Assembly (NCBI GenBank): GCA_937922815.1
Contig: CALAJP010000181.1
Location: forward strand, 1 to 61,188
Source: an uncultured Saprospiraceae bacterium
GTDB taxonomy: Bacteria > Bacteroidota > Bacteroidia > Chitinophagales > Saprospiraceae
Direction: 5' to 3'
Length of the DNA: 61,188 nt
Shown: positions 8,967 to 17,756 of the stretch, in pieces
How positions within the stretch are numbered: the stretch's first letter is position 1
How the letters are laid out: each line of letters starts with the position of its first letter
Program-made: the position numbers and the translations under genes
Notes under the pieces: generated by a model
The model's database searches: none
What the model saw: only the letters and a program-made list of their open reading frames with translations
What the model was told of the DNA's origin: nothing

Positions 8967-9748
8967 TTGTTAATACTACAACCCTAACATTCCTTGGCAC
9001 AGGTACTTCACAAGGGGTACCCGTTATTGGTTGTAGTTGTGAAGTTTGTACAGATATTAACCATAAAAACAAACGATTTCGTTGTTCGGCAGTATTTAGT
9101 ATTGGCAATCAAAACCTAATCATTGATATTGGGCCCGATTTTAGGCAACAGTGTTTACGCTATAATTTAGACAATTTTGAAGCAGCATTTATCACTCACG
9201 AACACAATGACCATACCGCAGGCGTTGACGATATTCGTCCTATAAATTTTAAGTACCAAAAAGAGATTTCTATTTATGCTCAAAATAGGGTTTGTGACAA
9301 CTTAAAAACACGATTTTCCTATGCTTTTGACAAAAACCCTTACCCTGGTGCTCCTGTATTAAGTTTGAAAGAAACTGAATTTCATAAGACTATACAAATA
9401 GGCGATTTTTTAATTACTCCTTTTCCTATTTTGCATGGAAAATTGCTTATAAATGGCTATAAAATAAACGATTTTGTGTATATAACCGATGGAAAAACGA
9501 TTCCTAAAGAAAGTGAAAAGTATGTTTATAATTGTGACCATTTAGTTCTTAATGCGTTACAAAAAGAAGCTCATCATTCTCATTTTACCCTTGACGAAGC
9601 TATTGAAATTGGCAATAAATCGCAAGCAAAACGAGTTTGGTTAACACATATTAGCCACAGATTGGGAACTCATCACCAAGTGCAAAAGATATTACACAAC
9701 AGTAAATTTGTCGTAGCTTATGATGGATTGAAAGTAACAAGCAAATAA
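8963..9748 (+). CDS. MBL-fold metallo-hydrolase, PhnP-like
   Basis: 261 residues with a TTG start overlapping the previous stop. The metallo-beta-lactamase signature HEHNDH is at residues 79-84, preceded by FLGTGTSQGVPVIG and a cysteine cluster (CSCEVC, about 24-29) typical of PhnP-like cyclic phosphodiesterases. Further metal ligands are plausible in PILHGK, YITDGK and THISHRLGTHH. The family hydrolyses phosphodiester or cyclic phosphate bonds. There is no phosphonate operon here, so the real substrate is uncertain. Confidence 0.85.
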   Translation: MIVNTTTLTFLGTGTSQGVPVIGCSCEVCTDINHKNKRFRCSAVFSIGNQNLIIDIGPDFRQQCLRYNLDNFEAAFITHEHNDHTAGVDDIRPINFKYQKEISIYAQNRVCDNLKTRFSYAFDKNPYPGAPVLSLKETEFHKTIQIGDFLITPFPILHGKLLINGYKINDFVYITDGKTIPKESEKYVYNCDHLVLNALQKEAHHSHFTLDEAIEIGNKSQAKRVWLTHISHRLGTHHQVQKILHNSKFVVAYDGLKVTSK

Positions 9749-9756
9749 ATCAGCCG

Positions 9757-10809
9757 ATGAAAAATCAAGTACAATATTTTATCTTTTTAATTATACTCTG
9801 TATTTCTAATTCAATTCTCGCACAAGATATAACAGGAAAATGGGTAGCGAATAAGGAAGATAATGACGGTCATTACGAAGTTCTTTTTATCCTTGAGAAA
9901 CGAGGAAAAATTACAGGATTTACTTACGATGAATATAGAAACCAATATTGTAAATTCATGATAGAGGGTACGTTTAACCCAAAATCAGGAAAAGTAAAGT
10001 TTGAAGAAACTGAGTGGGTTGATGGGAATTCGAGCTGCTTAAATGCTAAATTCAAACTCAAATTTCGATCCTATATTGATGTTGATGTATTGAAAGGAAC
10101 CTATTCTGATGGCAATAGAGCACCTGTAGGGACTTCTGTTTTTGTGGGAACAATGGGCGCTGGAGCTTCTATTGACTTGGGTTCTATAAAAACAGGTACT
10201 CCTATTCTTTATAAAAAAGAATCGGACAGCCTTGAAGATTTACCAGATAATGTAAAAAAGTTTCTTGATATAGAAGAATCTGAACCACCATTGGTCGAAA
10301 ACGAACCTATTGAGGAAGTCAAAGAAATTATAGAAGAAGTAGAAGAAATTAAAGAGGTCATAGAAGAAGAGCCAATTCAAGAAACTGAAGTTGTTGTCGA
10401 AGAAGTAGAAAAAGTTAATACGGACTCTTTAATGAAAGTAGAGGCAATCGACAAGAGAGAGTTAAGAACAACAAGCGTTATTGACCAACTCGCCATTGAC
10501 CAAGAAGAAGTAACATTACACATTTATGATTCAAAAACTGAGGACAATGATAGAATAACCATTTTTTTAAATGATGAAATCATTGCTCAAAATTTGGAAG
10601 TAAAGAAAAAATATCAAGAATTTGTTGTAAAATTGTCCTCCGATTTAGATGTCAATAGACTTACGTTTTATGCGAATAATTTGGGAGATGTTCCTCCTAA
10701 TACCGCAAATTTGAGAATAATTATCGGAACGCAACGAAAACATTACGTAATGTCGACAAACGAATTGGAAAACACAGCAATAGAATTTACAAAAAAGAAT
10801 AAAAAATAG
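9757..10809 (+). CDS. Secreted DUF2147-type protein with Glu/Val-rich linker
   Basis: 350 residues with a signal peptide ending SILAQ (about 1-22). The first domain (about 24-150, DITGKWVANKEDNDGHYEVLFILEKRGKITGF) has the GKW start of DUF2147-like lipocalin folds. A strongly acidic linker (about 172-225) repeats Glu-Glu-Val blocks and separates it from a C-terminal beta-domain (about 240-345) containing LHIYDSKTEDNDRITIFLNDE and FYANNLGDVPPNTANL, a module seen at the C-terminus of several Bacteroidota envelope proteins. It starts nine bases after the metallo-hydrolase stop codon. The role is unknown, probably periplasmic binding or scaffolding. Confidence 0.7.
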   Translation: MKNQVQYFIFLIILCISNSILAQDITGKWVANKEDNDGHYEVLFILEKRGKITGFTYDEYRNQYCKFMIEGTFNPKSGKVKFEETEWVDGNSSCLNAKFKLKFRSYIDVDVLKGTYSDGNRAPVGTSVFVGTMGAGASIDLGSIKTGTPILYKKESDSLEDLPDNVKKFLDIEESEPPLVENEPIEEVKEIIEEVEEIKEVIEEEPIQETEVVVEEVEKVNTDSLMKVEAIDKRELRTTSVIDQLAIDQEEVTLHIYDSKTEDNDRITIFLNDEIIAQNLEVKKKYQEFVVKLSSDLDVNRLTFYANNLGDVPPNTANLRIIIGTQRKHYVMSTNELENTAIEFTKKNKK

Positions 10810-10819
10810 GTTGTTAAAG

Positions 10820-11133
10820 TGCCTTGTCGCGTTATTTTCTTGAAAATAATGAGGAAAGTCCGGGCAACGTAGAGCAACCACACCACCTAACGGGTGGGGG
10901 CATTCATAGAATGTTACAGAAAGTGCCGCAGAAAATAACCGCCTTTTTTCGGAAAGGTAAGGGTGAAAATGTGAGGTAAGAGCTCACGGCAATTTATAGC
11001 AATATAAGTTGCGGGTAAACCTTGTGGGTTGAAATGCCATGTATACCAGTGCTTGAGGGTAGCTCGCCCGATTGCTGGAGGGTGGGCAGATAAATTAATG
11101 GTGTGAACCATTAGTAAGATAAATGACAAGGAT
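10820..11133 (+). ncRNA. rnpB: RNase P RNA
   Basis: The catalytic RNA that matures tRNA 5' ends. The conserved core GAGGAAAGUCCGGGC lies at 10851-10865 and its partner ACAGAAAGUGCCGC near 10916-10930. The P1 helix is visible as CCTTGTC (10822-10828) pairing with GACAAGG (11125-11131), and AGATAAATGAC sits at the 3' end. The length of about 314 nt is normal for bacterial type A RNA. It begins about ten bases after the DUF2147-type gene. Confidence 0.95.
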
Positions 11134-11224
11134 TGAGTTTTTAGAAATTCGATACAGAACCCGGCTTATAGCTTTGCAGCCTATTTTTTATTTTCATTTT
11201 CTAAACCATAAACGAATAAAGAAA

Positions 11225-11764
11225 TTGAAAAATACAGAAGCTCATTATTTAGAGATTTTTAATAATTGTTGGGAACTTTTCAAGAAAAAAAACCAAGATT
11301 ATGGTACTTCTTGGCGTATTTTAAGACTTTCTTCTTTAACAGACCAAATTTATATCAAAGCCAAACGTCTTAGAAGCATCGAAGAAAAGAAGACGCAAAA
11401 AGTTTCTGACAACATCAAAGACGAATATATTGGCTTGGTTAATTATTGCATCATTGCACTTATTCAACTCGAAATTTCAGGAAGTGAGGATATTGCCACT
11501 GCTCAGGCATTAGAGGCTTACCAAAAACACATGAAAATTACGCACCAACTCATGTTGGATAAAAACCATGATTATGGAGAAGCTTGGAGAGATATGAGAG
11601 TTAGTAGCCTTACAGATTTAATTTTGATGAAAATTCATCGTATCAAACAGATAGAAGATAACCAAGGCGTGACCATTGTTTCTGAAGGGCTTGATGCGAA
11701 TTATAAAGACATTATTAATTATTCTATATTTGCACTCATAAAAATAGCCGAATCGGAAGAGTAA
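11225..11764 (+). CDS. DUF1599 domain protein
   Basis: I start the protein at TTG 11225 (LKNTEAHYLEIF...), giving about 179 residues. A longer frame back to 11123 would run into the 3' end of RNase P RNA. Two tandem copies of one motif are visible: LFKKKNQDYGTSWRILRLSSLTDQIYIKAKRLRSIEE and LMLDKNHDYGEAWRDMRVSSLTDLILMKIHRIKQIED. These are characteristic of DUF1599, which is distantly like nucleotide pyrophosphohydrolases and is usually next to a BT_3928-like DoxX gene, as here. The biochemical role is not established. Confidence 0.85.
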   Translation: MKNTEAHYLEIFNNCWELFKKKNQDYGTSWRILRLSSLTDQIYIKAKRLRSIEEKKTQKVSDNIKDEYIGLVNYCIIALIQLEISGSEDIATAQALEAYQKHMKITHQLMLDKNHDYGEAWRDMRVSSLTDLILMKIHRIKQIEDNQGVTIVSEGLDANYKDIINYSIFALIKIAESEE

Positions 11765-11801
11765 TTAACAATCGATTAACAAAATTGAGATTTTCAAAGC
11801 T

Positions 11802-11809
11802 TAAATTTG
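11802..11809 (+). promoter_or_regulatory. -7-like element upstream of the DoxX-family gene
   Basis: TAAATTTG matches TAnnTTTG. The nearest upstream TTG (11785-11787) is closer than the usual spacing, so support is partial. Transcription from here would include the long inverted repeat at 11835-11910 in the leader. Confidence 0.35.
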
Positions 11810-11834
11810 TATTGGAGTAAACATTTTACTACTT

Positions 11835-11910
11835 TATTTGATATAGTAATTGAGTTGTTATAGAAACATCTTCCTTTTGTAAGCTGTAGAACAGTATTCT
11901 ATATCAAATA
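11835..11910. repeat. 12-bp inverted repeat in the leader of the DoxX-family gene
   Basis: TATTTGATATAG at 11835-11846 and its exact complement CTATATCAAATA at 11899-11910, separated by 52 bp. The right arm ends about 30 bp before the ATG at 11940. It could be a leader RNA stem or a looped pair of protein sites. Confidence 0.6.
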
Positions 11911-11939
11911 GAAATTAAGAAATTAAACGTTAAACTGAT

Positions 11940-13403
11940 ATGTCATTATCAACCATATTATTAGGAGTTGGAATCGCAGCTTTAGTACTTACTATACTGA
12001 TGAAATCTTCGGGAGATAGAGTCAAAAACATACTTTTGTCTTATATCCAAAATTTTTGTGGTGGTCTTTTTATCTTTTCTGGTTTAGTAAAAGCTGTTGA
12101 CCCTCTTGGAACTGCCTATAAAATGCAAGATTATTTTGCTCAGTTCGAAATTCACTTTTCTTTTATCGGAGGTATTTTTGCTCCACTTTCAGAAATGGCG
12201 GTTGGCATAGCTGTATTTATGATTGTTTTCGAAATTGTGTTGGGGGTAATGCTTATTCTTGGTACTTGGCCCAAAACAACATCTATTTCATTTTTCTTAT
12301 TGGTTTTGTTCTTCACCATTCTAACAGGTTTTACTTATTTGACAGGACATATCCCAAGAGATGCGACTTTCTTTGAGTTTAATAGATGGTATGATTGGAA
12401 AGAATCAAATATGTTGGTTACGGATTGTGGTTGTTTTGGAGACTTTATCGTACTGAAACCATTTGTATCCTTCATGAAAGATGTGGTTTTGATGGTTCCT
12501 GCCATTATTTTCTTAATATTTTCTAAGAAAATGCATCAGATTTCTACCACAGGTGTTCGTTTTATCATTCCTTTGGTGACTACTTTGGGTATGATAGTTT
12601 ATTGTATGAGTAATTATGTTTGGGATTTGCCTCACGAAGATTTTAGACCTTTCAGAGAAGGCGTAAATATTGCGAAGCAAAAACAAGCGGAAGAAGATGC
12701 TATGGCAAATGTAAGTATATTAGGGTTTAAATTAACTAATAAAGCCGATGGTAAGGTAGTTGAATTGGGACCAAACGACTATGCTAAAATGAAAAATTAT
12801 CCAAAAGCCGAATGGAACTACGAGCAAATCAAATCCGAACCTACGATGACTCCAAGTAAGATTAGTGAGTTCGAGATTGATGATAATGATAATAATATTG
12901 CGGATGATTTGTTGGCAAATCCTGATTATAATTTTATGATTGTTGGGTATAAATTACCTTACAAATCGAAAGAAGTTTCTAGAGTAATTAACGATACTAT
13001 TTTCAGAACAGACACCATTGCATTGGAAGAATTTCCAGATAGTATTCACACCGTTCAAGTAGTGGACAAAGTCAACCAAGAAAATAAAATGGTTAAAGAA
13101 TATACTTTTGATGCTAATTATTTAAAGAACTTCAAAAAAGTATCGGATTTCACTGAAAAGGCAGCCGCTGAAAATGTAAAATCTTTCTTTGTTACCAAAT
13201 TTGTTGACCGAACAGTTACGCAAAGCCTAAAAGAACAAACTCATTTTGGGTCTCCGATTTATATGGCTGATGATATTTTATTAAAAACCATCGTTCGTTC
13301 TAACCCTGGAGTAGTCTTGATGAAAGAAGGTTTGATTATCAAAAAATGGCATATTAATAAATTACCGAAATTTGACGAAATCAAATCTCTTTATTTGAAA
13401 TAA
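11940..13403 (+). CDS. BT_3928-like DoxX/MauE-family membrane protein
   Basis: 487 residues. The N-terminal half has about five transmembrane segments (about 5-20, 38-55, 78-105, 117-135, 173-195 and 202-220) with the DoxX-type FSGLVKAVDPLGTAYKMQDYF and the cysteine motif VTDCGCFGDF (about 160-169). The C-terminal half is soluble and periplasmic-like (about 235-480), ending in a thioredoxin-like pattern (VVLMKEGLIIKKWHINKLP). The family is tied to DUF1599 in Bacteroidota and often followed by triosephosphate isomerase; here hemF follows. A redox or quinone-linked envelope role is likely but unproven. Confidence 0.85.
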   Translation: MSLSTILLGVGIAALVLTILMKSSGDRVKNILLSYIQNFCGGLFIFSGLVKAVDPLGTAYKMQDYFAQFEIHFSFIGGIFAPLSEMAVGIAVFMIVFEIVLGVMLILGTWPKTTSISFFLLVLFFTILTGFTYLTGHIPRDATFFEFNRWYDWKESNMLVTDCGCFGDFIVLKPFVSFMKDVVLMVPAIIFLIFSKKMHQISTTGVRFIIPLVTTLGMIVYCMSNYVWDLPHEDFRPFREGVNIAKQKQAEEDAMANVSILGFKLTNKADGKVVELGPNDYAKMKNYPKAEWNYEQIKSEPTMTPSKISEFEIDDNDNNIADDLLANPDYNFMIVGYKLPYKSKEVSRVINDTIFRTDTIALEEFPDSIHTVQVVDKVNQENKMVKEYTFDANYLKNFKKVSDFTEKAAAENVKSFFVTKFVDRTVTQSLKEQTHFGSPIYMADDILLKTIVRSNPGVVLMKEGLIIKKWHINKLPKFDEIKSLYLK

Positions 13404-13429
13404 TAATTCTATTTTTGAATGAAATAGCT

Positions 13430-13466
13430 AAAGGGCTTTTGTGTAAACGAAAGCCCTTTATTTTTT
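13430..13466 (+). terminator. Rho-independent terminator after the DoxX-family gene
   Basis: A 12-bp stem (13430-13441 with 13448-13459, one T-G wobble) with a six-base loop is followed by TTTTTT at 13461-13466. It lies 27 bp after the stop codon and before the hemF start. Confidence 0.88.
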
Positions 13467-13487
13467 GAATTTTTAACACTCTCTATT

Positions 13488-14384
13488 GTGAATAAAGAAA
13501 TTATAGAACAACGCTTACGCAATCTTCAAGATAATATTTGTCAGTCTTTAGAACAATTAGACGGAGAAGGAAAATTTCAAGAAGACCTTTGGGAACGCCC
13601 AGGCGGTGGAGGAGGAAGAACGAGAATTATTCAAGGGAAAGTAATTGAAAAAGGAGGGGTAAATTTCTCTGCTGTTCACGGAAAATTGAGTGAACCTATT
13701 CGTAAGAAATTAAAAATTGAGAGTGATGATTTCTTTGCTACTGGAGTGTCTATTGTTTTGCATCCACACAATCCATTTATTCCTATTATTCATATGAATG
13801 TTCGTTATTTCGAATTGAATGAAGATAAATGGTGGTTTGGAGGTGGAATTGATCTAACGCCACATTATATCAATACGAAAGAAGCTGCTTTCTTTCATAA
13901 CCAGCTCAAAAATACTTGCGATAAATATCATAAAGACTTTTATACACGATTCAAAAAATGGGCGGATGACTATTTTTTCATACGTCATAGAAATGAAACT
14001 CGTGGAATTGGCGGTATTTTCTTCGATAGATTGGGCCCAGAAACAGGTTTGACCAAAGAACAATTGGCTAATTTTATTATTGAAGTTGGAGAAACTTTCA
14101 TTCCAACCTACGTTCCTTTAGCGAAAAGAAATCTTTCTACTACTTTTAATGACCAGAATAAACAATGGCAAGGATTGCGTAGAGGTCGATATGTTGAATT
14201 TAATTTGGTTTGGGATGCAGGAACTAAATTTGGATTAGAAACGAATGGTCGTATCGAATCTATTTTAATGTCTCTTCCTTCACAAGCATCTTGGACATAC
14301 GATTATCAAGCTGCACCCGATAGCGAAGAAGAAAAAACTTTACAATTATTGAAAAAGGAAATTGATTGGTTGGGGTATATTTGA
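13488..14384 (+). CDS. hemF: Oxygen-dependent coproporphyrinogen III oxidase
   Basis: HemF converts coproporphyrinogen III to protoporphyrinogen IX with O2 in haem synthesis. The 298-residue protein, starting at GTG, carries the family blocks WERPGGGGGRTRIIQGKVIEKGGVNFSAVHG (about 36-66), HMNVRYFELN...WWFGGGIDLTPHY and GIGGIFFDR, and the C-terminal RRGRYVEFNLVWDAGTKFGLETNGRIESILMSLPS. The length is normal. It implies aerobic growth. It stands alone between two hairpins and has its own transcription unit. Confidence 0.95.
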   Translation: MNKEIIEQRLRNLQDNICQSLEQLDGEGKFQEDLWERPGGGGGRTRIIQGKVIEKGGVNFSAVHGKLSEPIRKKLKIESDDFFATGVSIVLHPHNPFIPIIHMNVRYFELNEDKWWFGGGIDLTPHYINTKEAAFFHNQLKNTCDKYHKDFYTRFKKWADDYFFIRHRNETRGIGGIFFDRLGPETGLTKEQLANFIIEVGETFIPTYVPLAKRNLSTTFNDQNKQWQGLRRGRYVEFNLVWDAGTKFGLETNGRIESILMSLPSQASWTYDYQAAPDSEEEKTLQLLKKEIDWLGYI

Positions 14385-14392
14385 AATTGAAT

Positions 14393-14431
14393 AATTATCG
14401 AAACTTGCATTTTTTGCAAGTTTCGATAATT
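14393..14431. terminator. 17-bp hairpin after hemF
   Basis: Perfect inverted repeat, arms 14393-14409 and 14415-14431, loop TTTTT. It lies nine bases after the hemF stop and just beyond the end of the convergent broken gene, so it likely terminates hemF transcription and could serve both strands. Confidence 0.75.
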
Positions 14432-14442
14432 TAAAGCCTAAA

Positions 14443-14874
14443 TCATTCACCCACAGAATCCAATAACATCTCCCACATATCTTCAAACGGAATATATTCG
14501 GTCAGAATGGCAATAGAAGAATCAGTTAAACTGAGATCCTTTAGTTTGGATTCTAGCGTTTTCGTTTTTTTGGACAAAAACTCCTTTTGAAAACCTGTTT
14601 TTTTAGTTCATTAATCGTATTGGCAAAACGTTTGACTCGTACTTTTCCTAAGCCTTTACTTTCATGAGGTTCTTTTATTTTTCCTGCTTCTTTAAGAAAT
14701 ACTAAATACGCTTTGTATTCTAACAATAGTTTGCTGTTTTTGTGTAATAGTTGTAAGTAGCTTGAATACCATAAAACGATCGTAAGCGGATTGATATTCT
14801 TTGGTATCAAAATATATAATGGATTTGTATTCTAAAAATTTATTGCAGCAAGAACCAATCTTTGACTTATTCAT
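14443..14874 (-). pseudogene. Frameshifted gene of unknown function
   Basis: Three reading frames on the minus strand join into one protein-like sequence. Frame one begins MNKSKIGSCCNKFLEYKSII at 14874. Frame two carries WYSSYLQLLHKNSKLLLEYK and KGLGKVRVKRFANTINELKK (about 14770 to 14590). Frame three carries KEFLSKKTKTLESKLKDLS and ends EDMWEMLLDSVGE at 14443. Shifts fall near 14760 and 14585. The intact product would be about 140 residues, basic and helical. I do not recognise the family. It could be decay or two sequencing errors; frame two also has its own ATG at 14810. Confidence 0.55.
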
Positions 14875-14975
14875 GCTTTGGACTTCAGTAGAGTTATAAT
14901 TAAACTGTTAAAAATTAGCATCCAATCAAAATTTTCCTTAAATTTAATATCTATTTTTTCCCAATAAACAACAAA

Positions 14976-15344
14976 ATGGCATCGCATAATGACTTAGGAG
15001 ACCATGGTGAAAGTATGGCTCAAGCGTATTTACAAAAAAAAGGTTACCAAATCCTTGAAAAAAATTGGAGATACAAACGTGCTGAAATTGATATTATCGC
15101 ACTCGACAAATCAAGTTTAGTATTCGTAGAAGTAAAAACTCGAAGTACTTCTCAGTTCGGAAGACCGGAAGAGTTTATTAGCTTCAAAAAACAACAACTT
15201 CTCGCAGATGCGGCTATGGTTTATATTGAAAGTATTAACCACGAACAAGAGCTACGTTTTGATATAATTAGTGTTGAATCAACATTAACACAAATCAGAA
15301 AAATAGACCACTTTGAGGATGCATTTTTCCCATCCACGATTTAA
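14976..15344 (+). CDS. YraN/UPF0102 family endonuclease-like protein
   Basis: 122 residues with the compact PD-(D/E)XK-like core of UPF0102: GDHGESMAQAYLQKKGYQILEKNWRYKRAEIDIIALDKSSLVFVEVKTRS. The E-I-D-I-I...VEVK arrangement (about residues 38-59) matches the metal-binding acidic and lysine positions of that nuclease fold. The family is widespread and often close to DNA processing genes, but its in vivo role is not firmly known. Confidence 0.9.
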   Translation: MASHNDLGDHGESMAQAYLQKKGYQILEKNWRYKRAEIDIIALDKSSLVFVEVKTRSTSQFGRPEEFISFKKQQLLADAAMVYIESINHEQELRFDIISVESTLTQIRKIDHFEDAFFPSTI

Positions 15345-15447
15345 AGTGTTAAAAACTTTAATAGTCGATTCATTCCCTAAAAAGACTAAAATTTGCATTA
15401 TTTAGTTAATATTGAAGCACCATTTGTGTAAATATAATTAATAAATA

Positions 15448-16707
15448 ATGCGAATATTCTATTATTTCTGTTTAATATTTTTGGTTTCGATGAGTGTAAA
15501 CGCTCAATCGGAATTGTATTTTGAATTTGCTCAAAGACCAAGTTCTGTGTTTTTGACCCTTGAAAATGGAACAACTTATGAGGTTTCTGTTGATGAAAAC
15601 AACCAAGGCTCAACATATTTGGAAATTAAAGAACCTAAATTCGGAACGATAGTTATCAATCAATCTGAAAAATACCCTATCTATTTAGAATACGGTCAAA
15701 AACTGAACCTTCGCCAAGATTATAACAAAAAAATGCTTGTTAGTGGACAAAAATCACAAAACGCTAAGGCTTGGATGTTGGCTTTTGATTCGATAGGAGG
15801 AATGAATAAATCTTCTTTTAACGAAAGTGGTTTTGAATGTAATTATTATGCAAATGCTAAGAATGAGATGTTGAATCCGATTAATAATATGGGAGGGCAT
15901 ACTTTCAAGAAAAAAGCATTAAAAAAGTTAAATTATCAAATTGCGGCTACTCAGTTATTGAATAATTATGGAACGCATCAGTACAATTCATTATTAAATA
16001 TTTCGAACGAAGAGCTGATAAATAACGCTGAAAACTATAGAGATTTTGTTTTGGCTTATGCCAATCGTTTATCAAATGGAGGAAGTTACGAAACTGCGTT
16101 CGAAATAGTTTCTCAAAAAATGCAAGGCTCTGTTCGTTCATTTACGCAAAAAGAATTGATAAAGTCAGTTTATAAAACCATCTCAGATGACGCTTTTATG
16201 GAGCAAGCACTATCTACTTTCATTAAGCAAAATACGGTAGGAGCATTTAATGAAGAAATGATGGGTAAATTTGGCGGTTATTTGGTAGGTATGGAAGGTT
16301 TGCCCGCTCCATATTTGGGCTATTTAAATGAGAATAACCAACCCGAAAGTTTGAGCCAATTGAGAGGAAAAGTCGTTTATATTAGTTTTTGGGCGAGTTG
16401 GTGTAAACCTTGTATTGCTGGTTTTGAAAAGTCTAAAGCATTAAGAGAAGAGTTGAATAGAATGGGAGTAGTTTTATTGAATATTAATATTGACCAAACC
16501 GAAAACTTATGGCGAAGTAGTTTAGAAAAACACCAACCATTAGGAAAAAATGTATGGGTAAATGATTTAGCTGAACTATATAAGAATTACCAAATATCAA
16601 GTATTCCACGATATCATATCGTTGCAAAAAATGGAACTTTTGCCAATTTACCAGACCATAAAGGACGAAATATTGTTGAAGAGTTTAGGAAGTTGGTAAA
16701 CAATTAG
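15448..16707 (+). CDS. TlpA-like thioredoxin-family protein
   Basis: 419 residues, exported by a signal peptide ending SVNAQ (1-20). A long N-terminal domain (about 21-280) is of the DUF4369/unknown type common in Bacteroidota thiol proteins. The C-terminal TlpA/AhpC-TSA domain (about 285-419) has LRGKVVYISFWASWCKPCIAGF, with the redox pair Cys319-Cys322, and the cis-Pro loop ISSIPRYHIV. It probably reduces or isomerises disulfides in the periplasm. The gene stands alone. Confidence 0.88.
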   Translation: MRIFYYFCLIFLVSMSVNAQSELYFEFAQRPSSVFLTLENGTTYEVSVDENNQGSTYLEIKEPKFGTIVINQSEKYPIYLEYGQKLNLRQDYNKKMLVSGQKSQNAKAWMLAFDSIGGMNKSSFNESGFECNYYANAKNEMLNPINNMGGHTFKKKALKKLNYQIAATQLLNNYGTHQYNSLLNISNEELINNAENYRDFVLAYANRLSNGGSYETAFEIVSQKMQGSVRSFTQKELIKSVYKTISDDAFMEQALSTFIKQNTVGAFNEEMMGKFGGYLVGMEGLPAPYLGYLNENNQPESLSQLRGKVVYISFWASWCKPCIAGFEKSKALREELNRMGVVLLNINIDQTENLWRSSLEKHQPLGKNVWVNDLAELYKNYQISSIPRYHIVAKNGTFANLPDHKGRNIVEEFRKLVNN

Positions 16708-16720
16708 GTTTTGGAGAAGG

Positions 16721-16811
16721 TGTATCAAATGTGATTGTACAAAGAACAATTGAGCAAAACATACTTTAAAGTCTTTTTGTTTAATTGAATGTAAGTATTA
16801 CATTTGATACA
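16721..16811. repeat. 12-bp inverted repeat between convergent genes
   Basis: TGTATCAAATGT at 16721-16732 and its exact complement ACATTTGATACA at 16800-16811, with 67 bp between. It lies between the ends of the thioredoxin-family gene and the GIN-domain gene. The arms share TATCAAAT with the inverted repeat at 11835-11910. Confidence 0.6.
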
Positions 16812-16823
16812 TTGCATAGTGTT

Positions 16824-17561
16824 TCATCTAACTTCTGAATCTCCCAAAAGTCGCTTTCTCGAGAAGCTTGCGTTTCCTTCATTATAAAAAATGCTATCGT
16901 CTTTTGCTACTAAATCTATATCCTTAGAGACCTTAATTTTCGCAAAACTATCTTCATCAAGAAAGATTTTCAAAGATTCTACTTCAAAGTCCTTTCCTTT
17001 AAAAAAACTATCTTCAACGATTGTTGCTTTCATGTCGTTTGTACTACCTCGAAACTTGACGCTACAGTCTTCATCTAAACTAAGCTCTAACCTCTTTGTT
17101 TCAATTTCACCTCTTAGTACGCAATCTTCGGTTAAGGCTATTTTTAATTCGTCAGTGGTCAGTTTATTCTCAAAATTGATAATTACGTCTTCATCTGCTG
17201 TTAGTTCCTTTAATTCAGACATAGTTATATGAACCTCTAGTTTTTCAGATGCACCGCATTTTTTACAATTTCCAGATTGAGTACTATAAGACTCTAAGTT
17301 GAAATTTAGTGCTTCCCCTTGTTGAGAAACATTTATCAAAGCATGTAGATTTTCATTAGCGGTTATTTGAACGTTTTGGTCTGTTTCACTAAATTCAATA
17401 AAGACTTTGAAGTCTTCACTGAAGTTCAATTCTTTGAAACCTGAAAATTTTCGTGTCTCTGTTGTTATATTTTCAGAAAGTTTAATGAAGTTATTTCCCC
17501 ATTGAGCTGAAATACTTAAAGAGAATAGTAAAACGATGGATGTTAAAATAGATACTTTCAT
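16824..17561 (-). CDS. Secreted DUF2807 (GIN-domain) beta-helix protein
   Basis: 245 residues with a signal peptide ending SISAQ (1-20). The rest is the head/GIN domain type (DUF2807): KFSGFKELNFSEDFKVFIEFSETDQNVQITANENL, then a series of short beta-strands. In this copy each turn carries an acidic pair: Glu-Asp at 124, 145, 164, 183 and 203 and Asp-Asp at 221, spaced 18-21 residues. A CKKC pair is at 99-102. The family is envelope-associated; its function is poorly known. The gene is divergent from the DUF4175 gene. Confidence 0.8.
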   Translation of the reverse strand: MKVSILTSIVLLFSLSISAQWGNNFIKLSENITTETRKFSGFKELNFSEDFKVFIEFSETDQNVQITANENLHALINVSQQGEALNFNLESYSTQSGNCKKCGASEKLEVHITMSELKELTADEDVIINFENKLTTDELKIALTEDCVLRGEIETKRLELSLDEDCSVKFRGSTNDMKATIVEDSFFKGKDFEVESLKIFLDEDSFAKIKVSKDIDLVAKDDSIFYNEGNASFSRKRLLGDSEVR

Positions 17562-17756
17562 AATTTATTTTTTAAACCAAAGACAATCGTAATTACAGAG
17601 AGTTGCATTCTGATTAAATAAAAACACAAACTCGTTATTATTCATAGAAGTAGCAACATAGCAATAAAAAATGCGTTTTTATGTATATTTAGTATTTCAA
17701 GCTAAGTAGTAATCAACTTTACATACAATTTTATACTCAGGTTAAGCAATTGATTT

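Noticed and set aside
9757-10809. Repetitive Glu-Val linker considered as a repeat array or transfer signal.
   Set aside because: It is a protein low-complexity linker; codons vary and no DNA repeat unit is conserved.
11123-11224. A DUF1599 start inside the 3' end of RNase P RNA.
   Set aside because: The conserved protein begins near TTG 11225, and the longer frame would translate the RNA gene.
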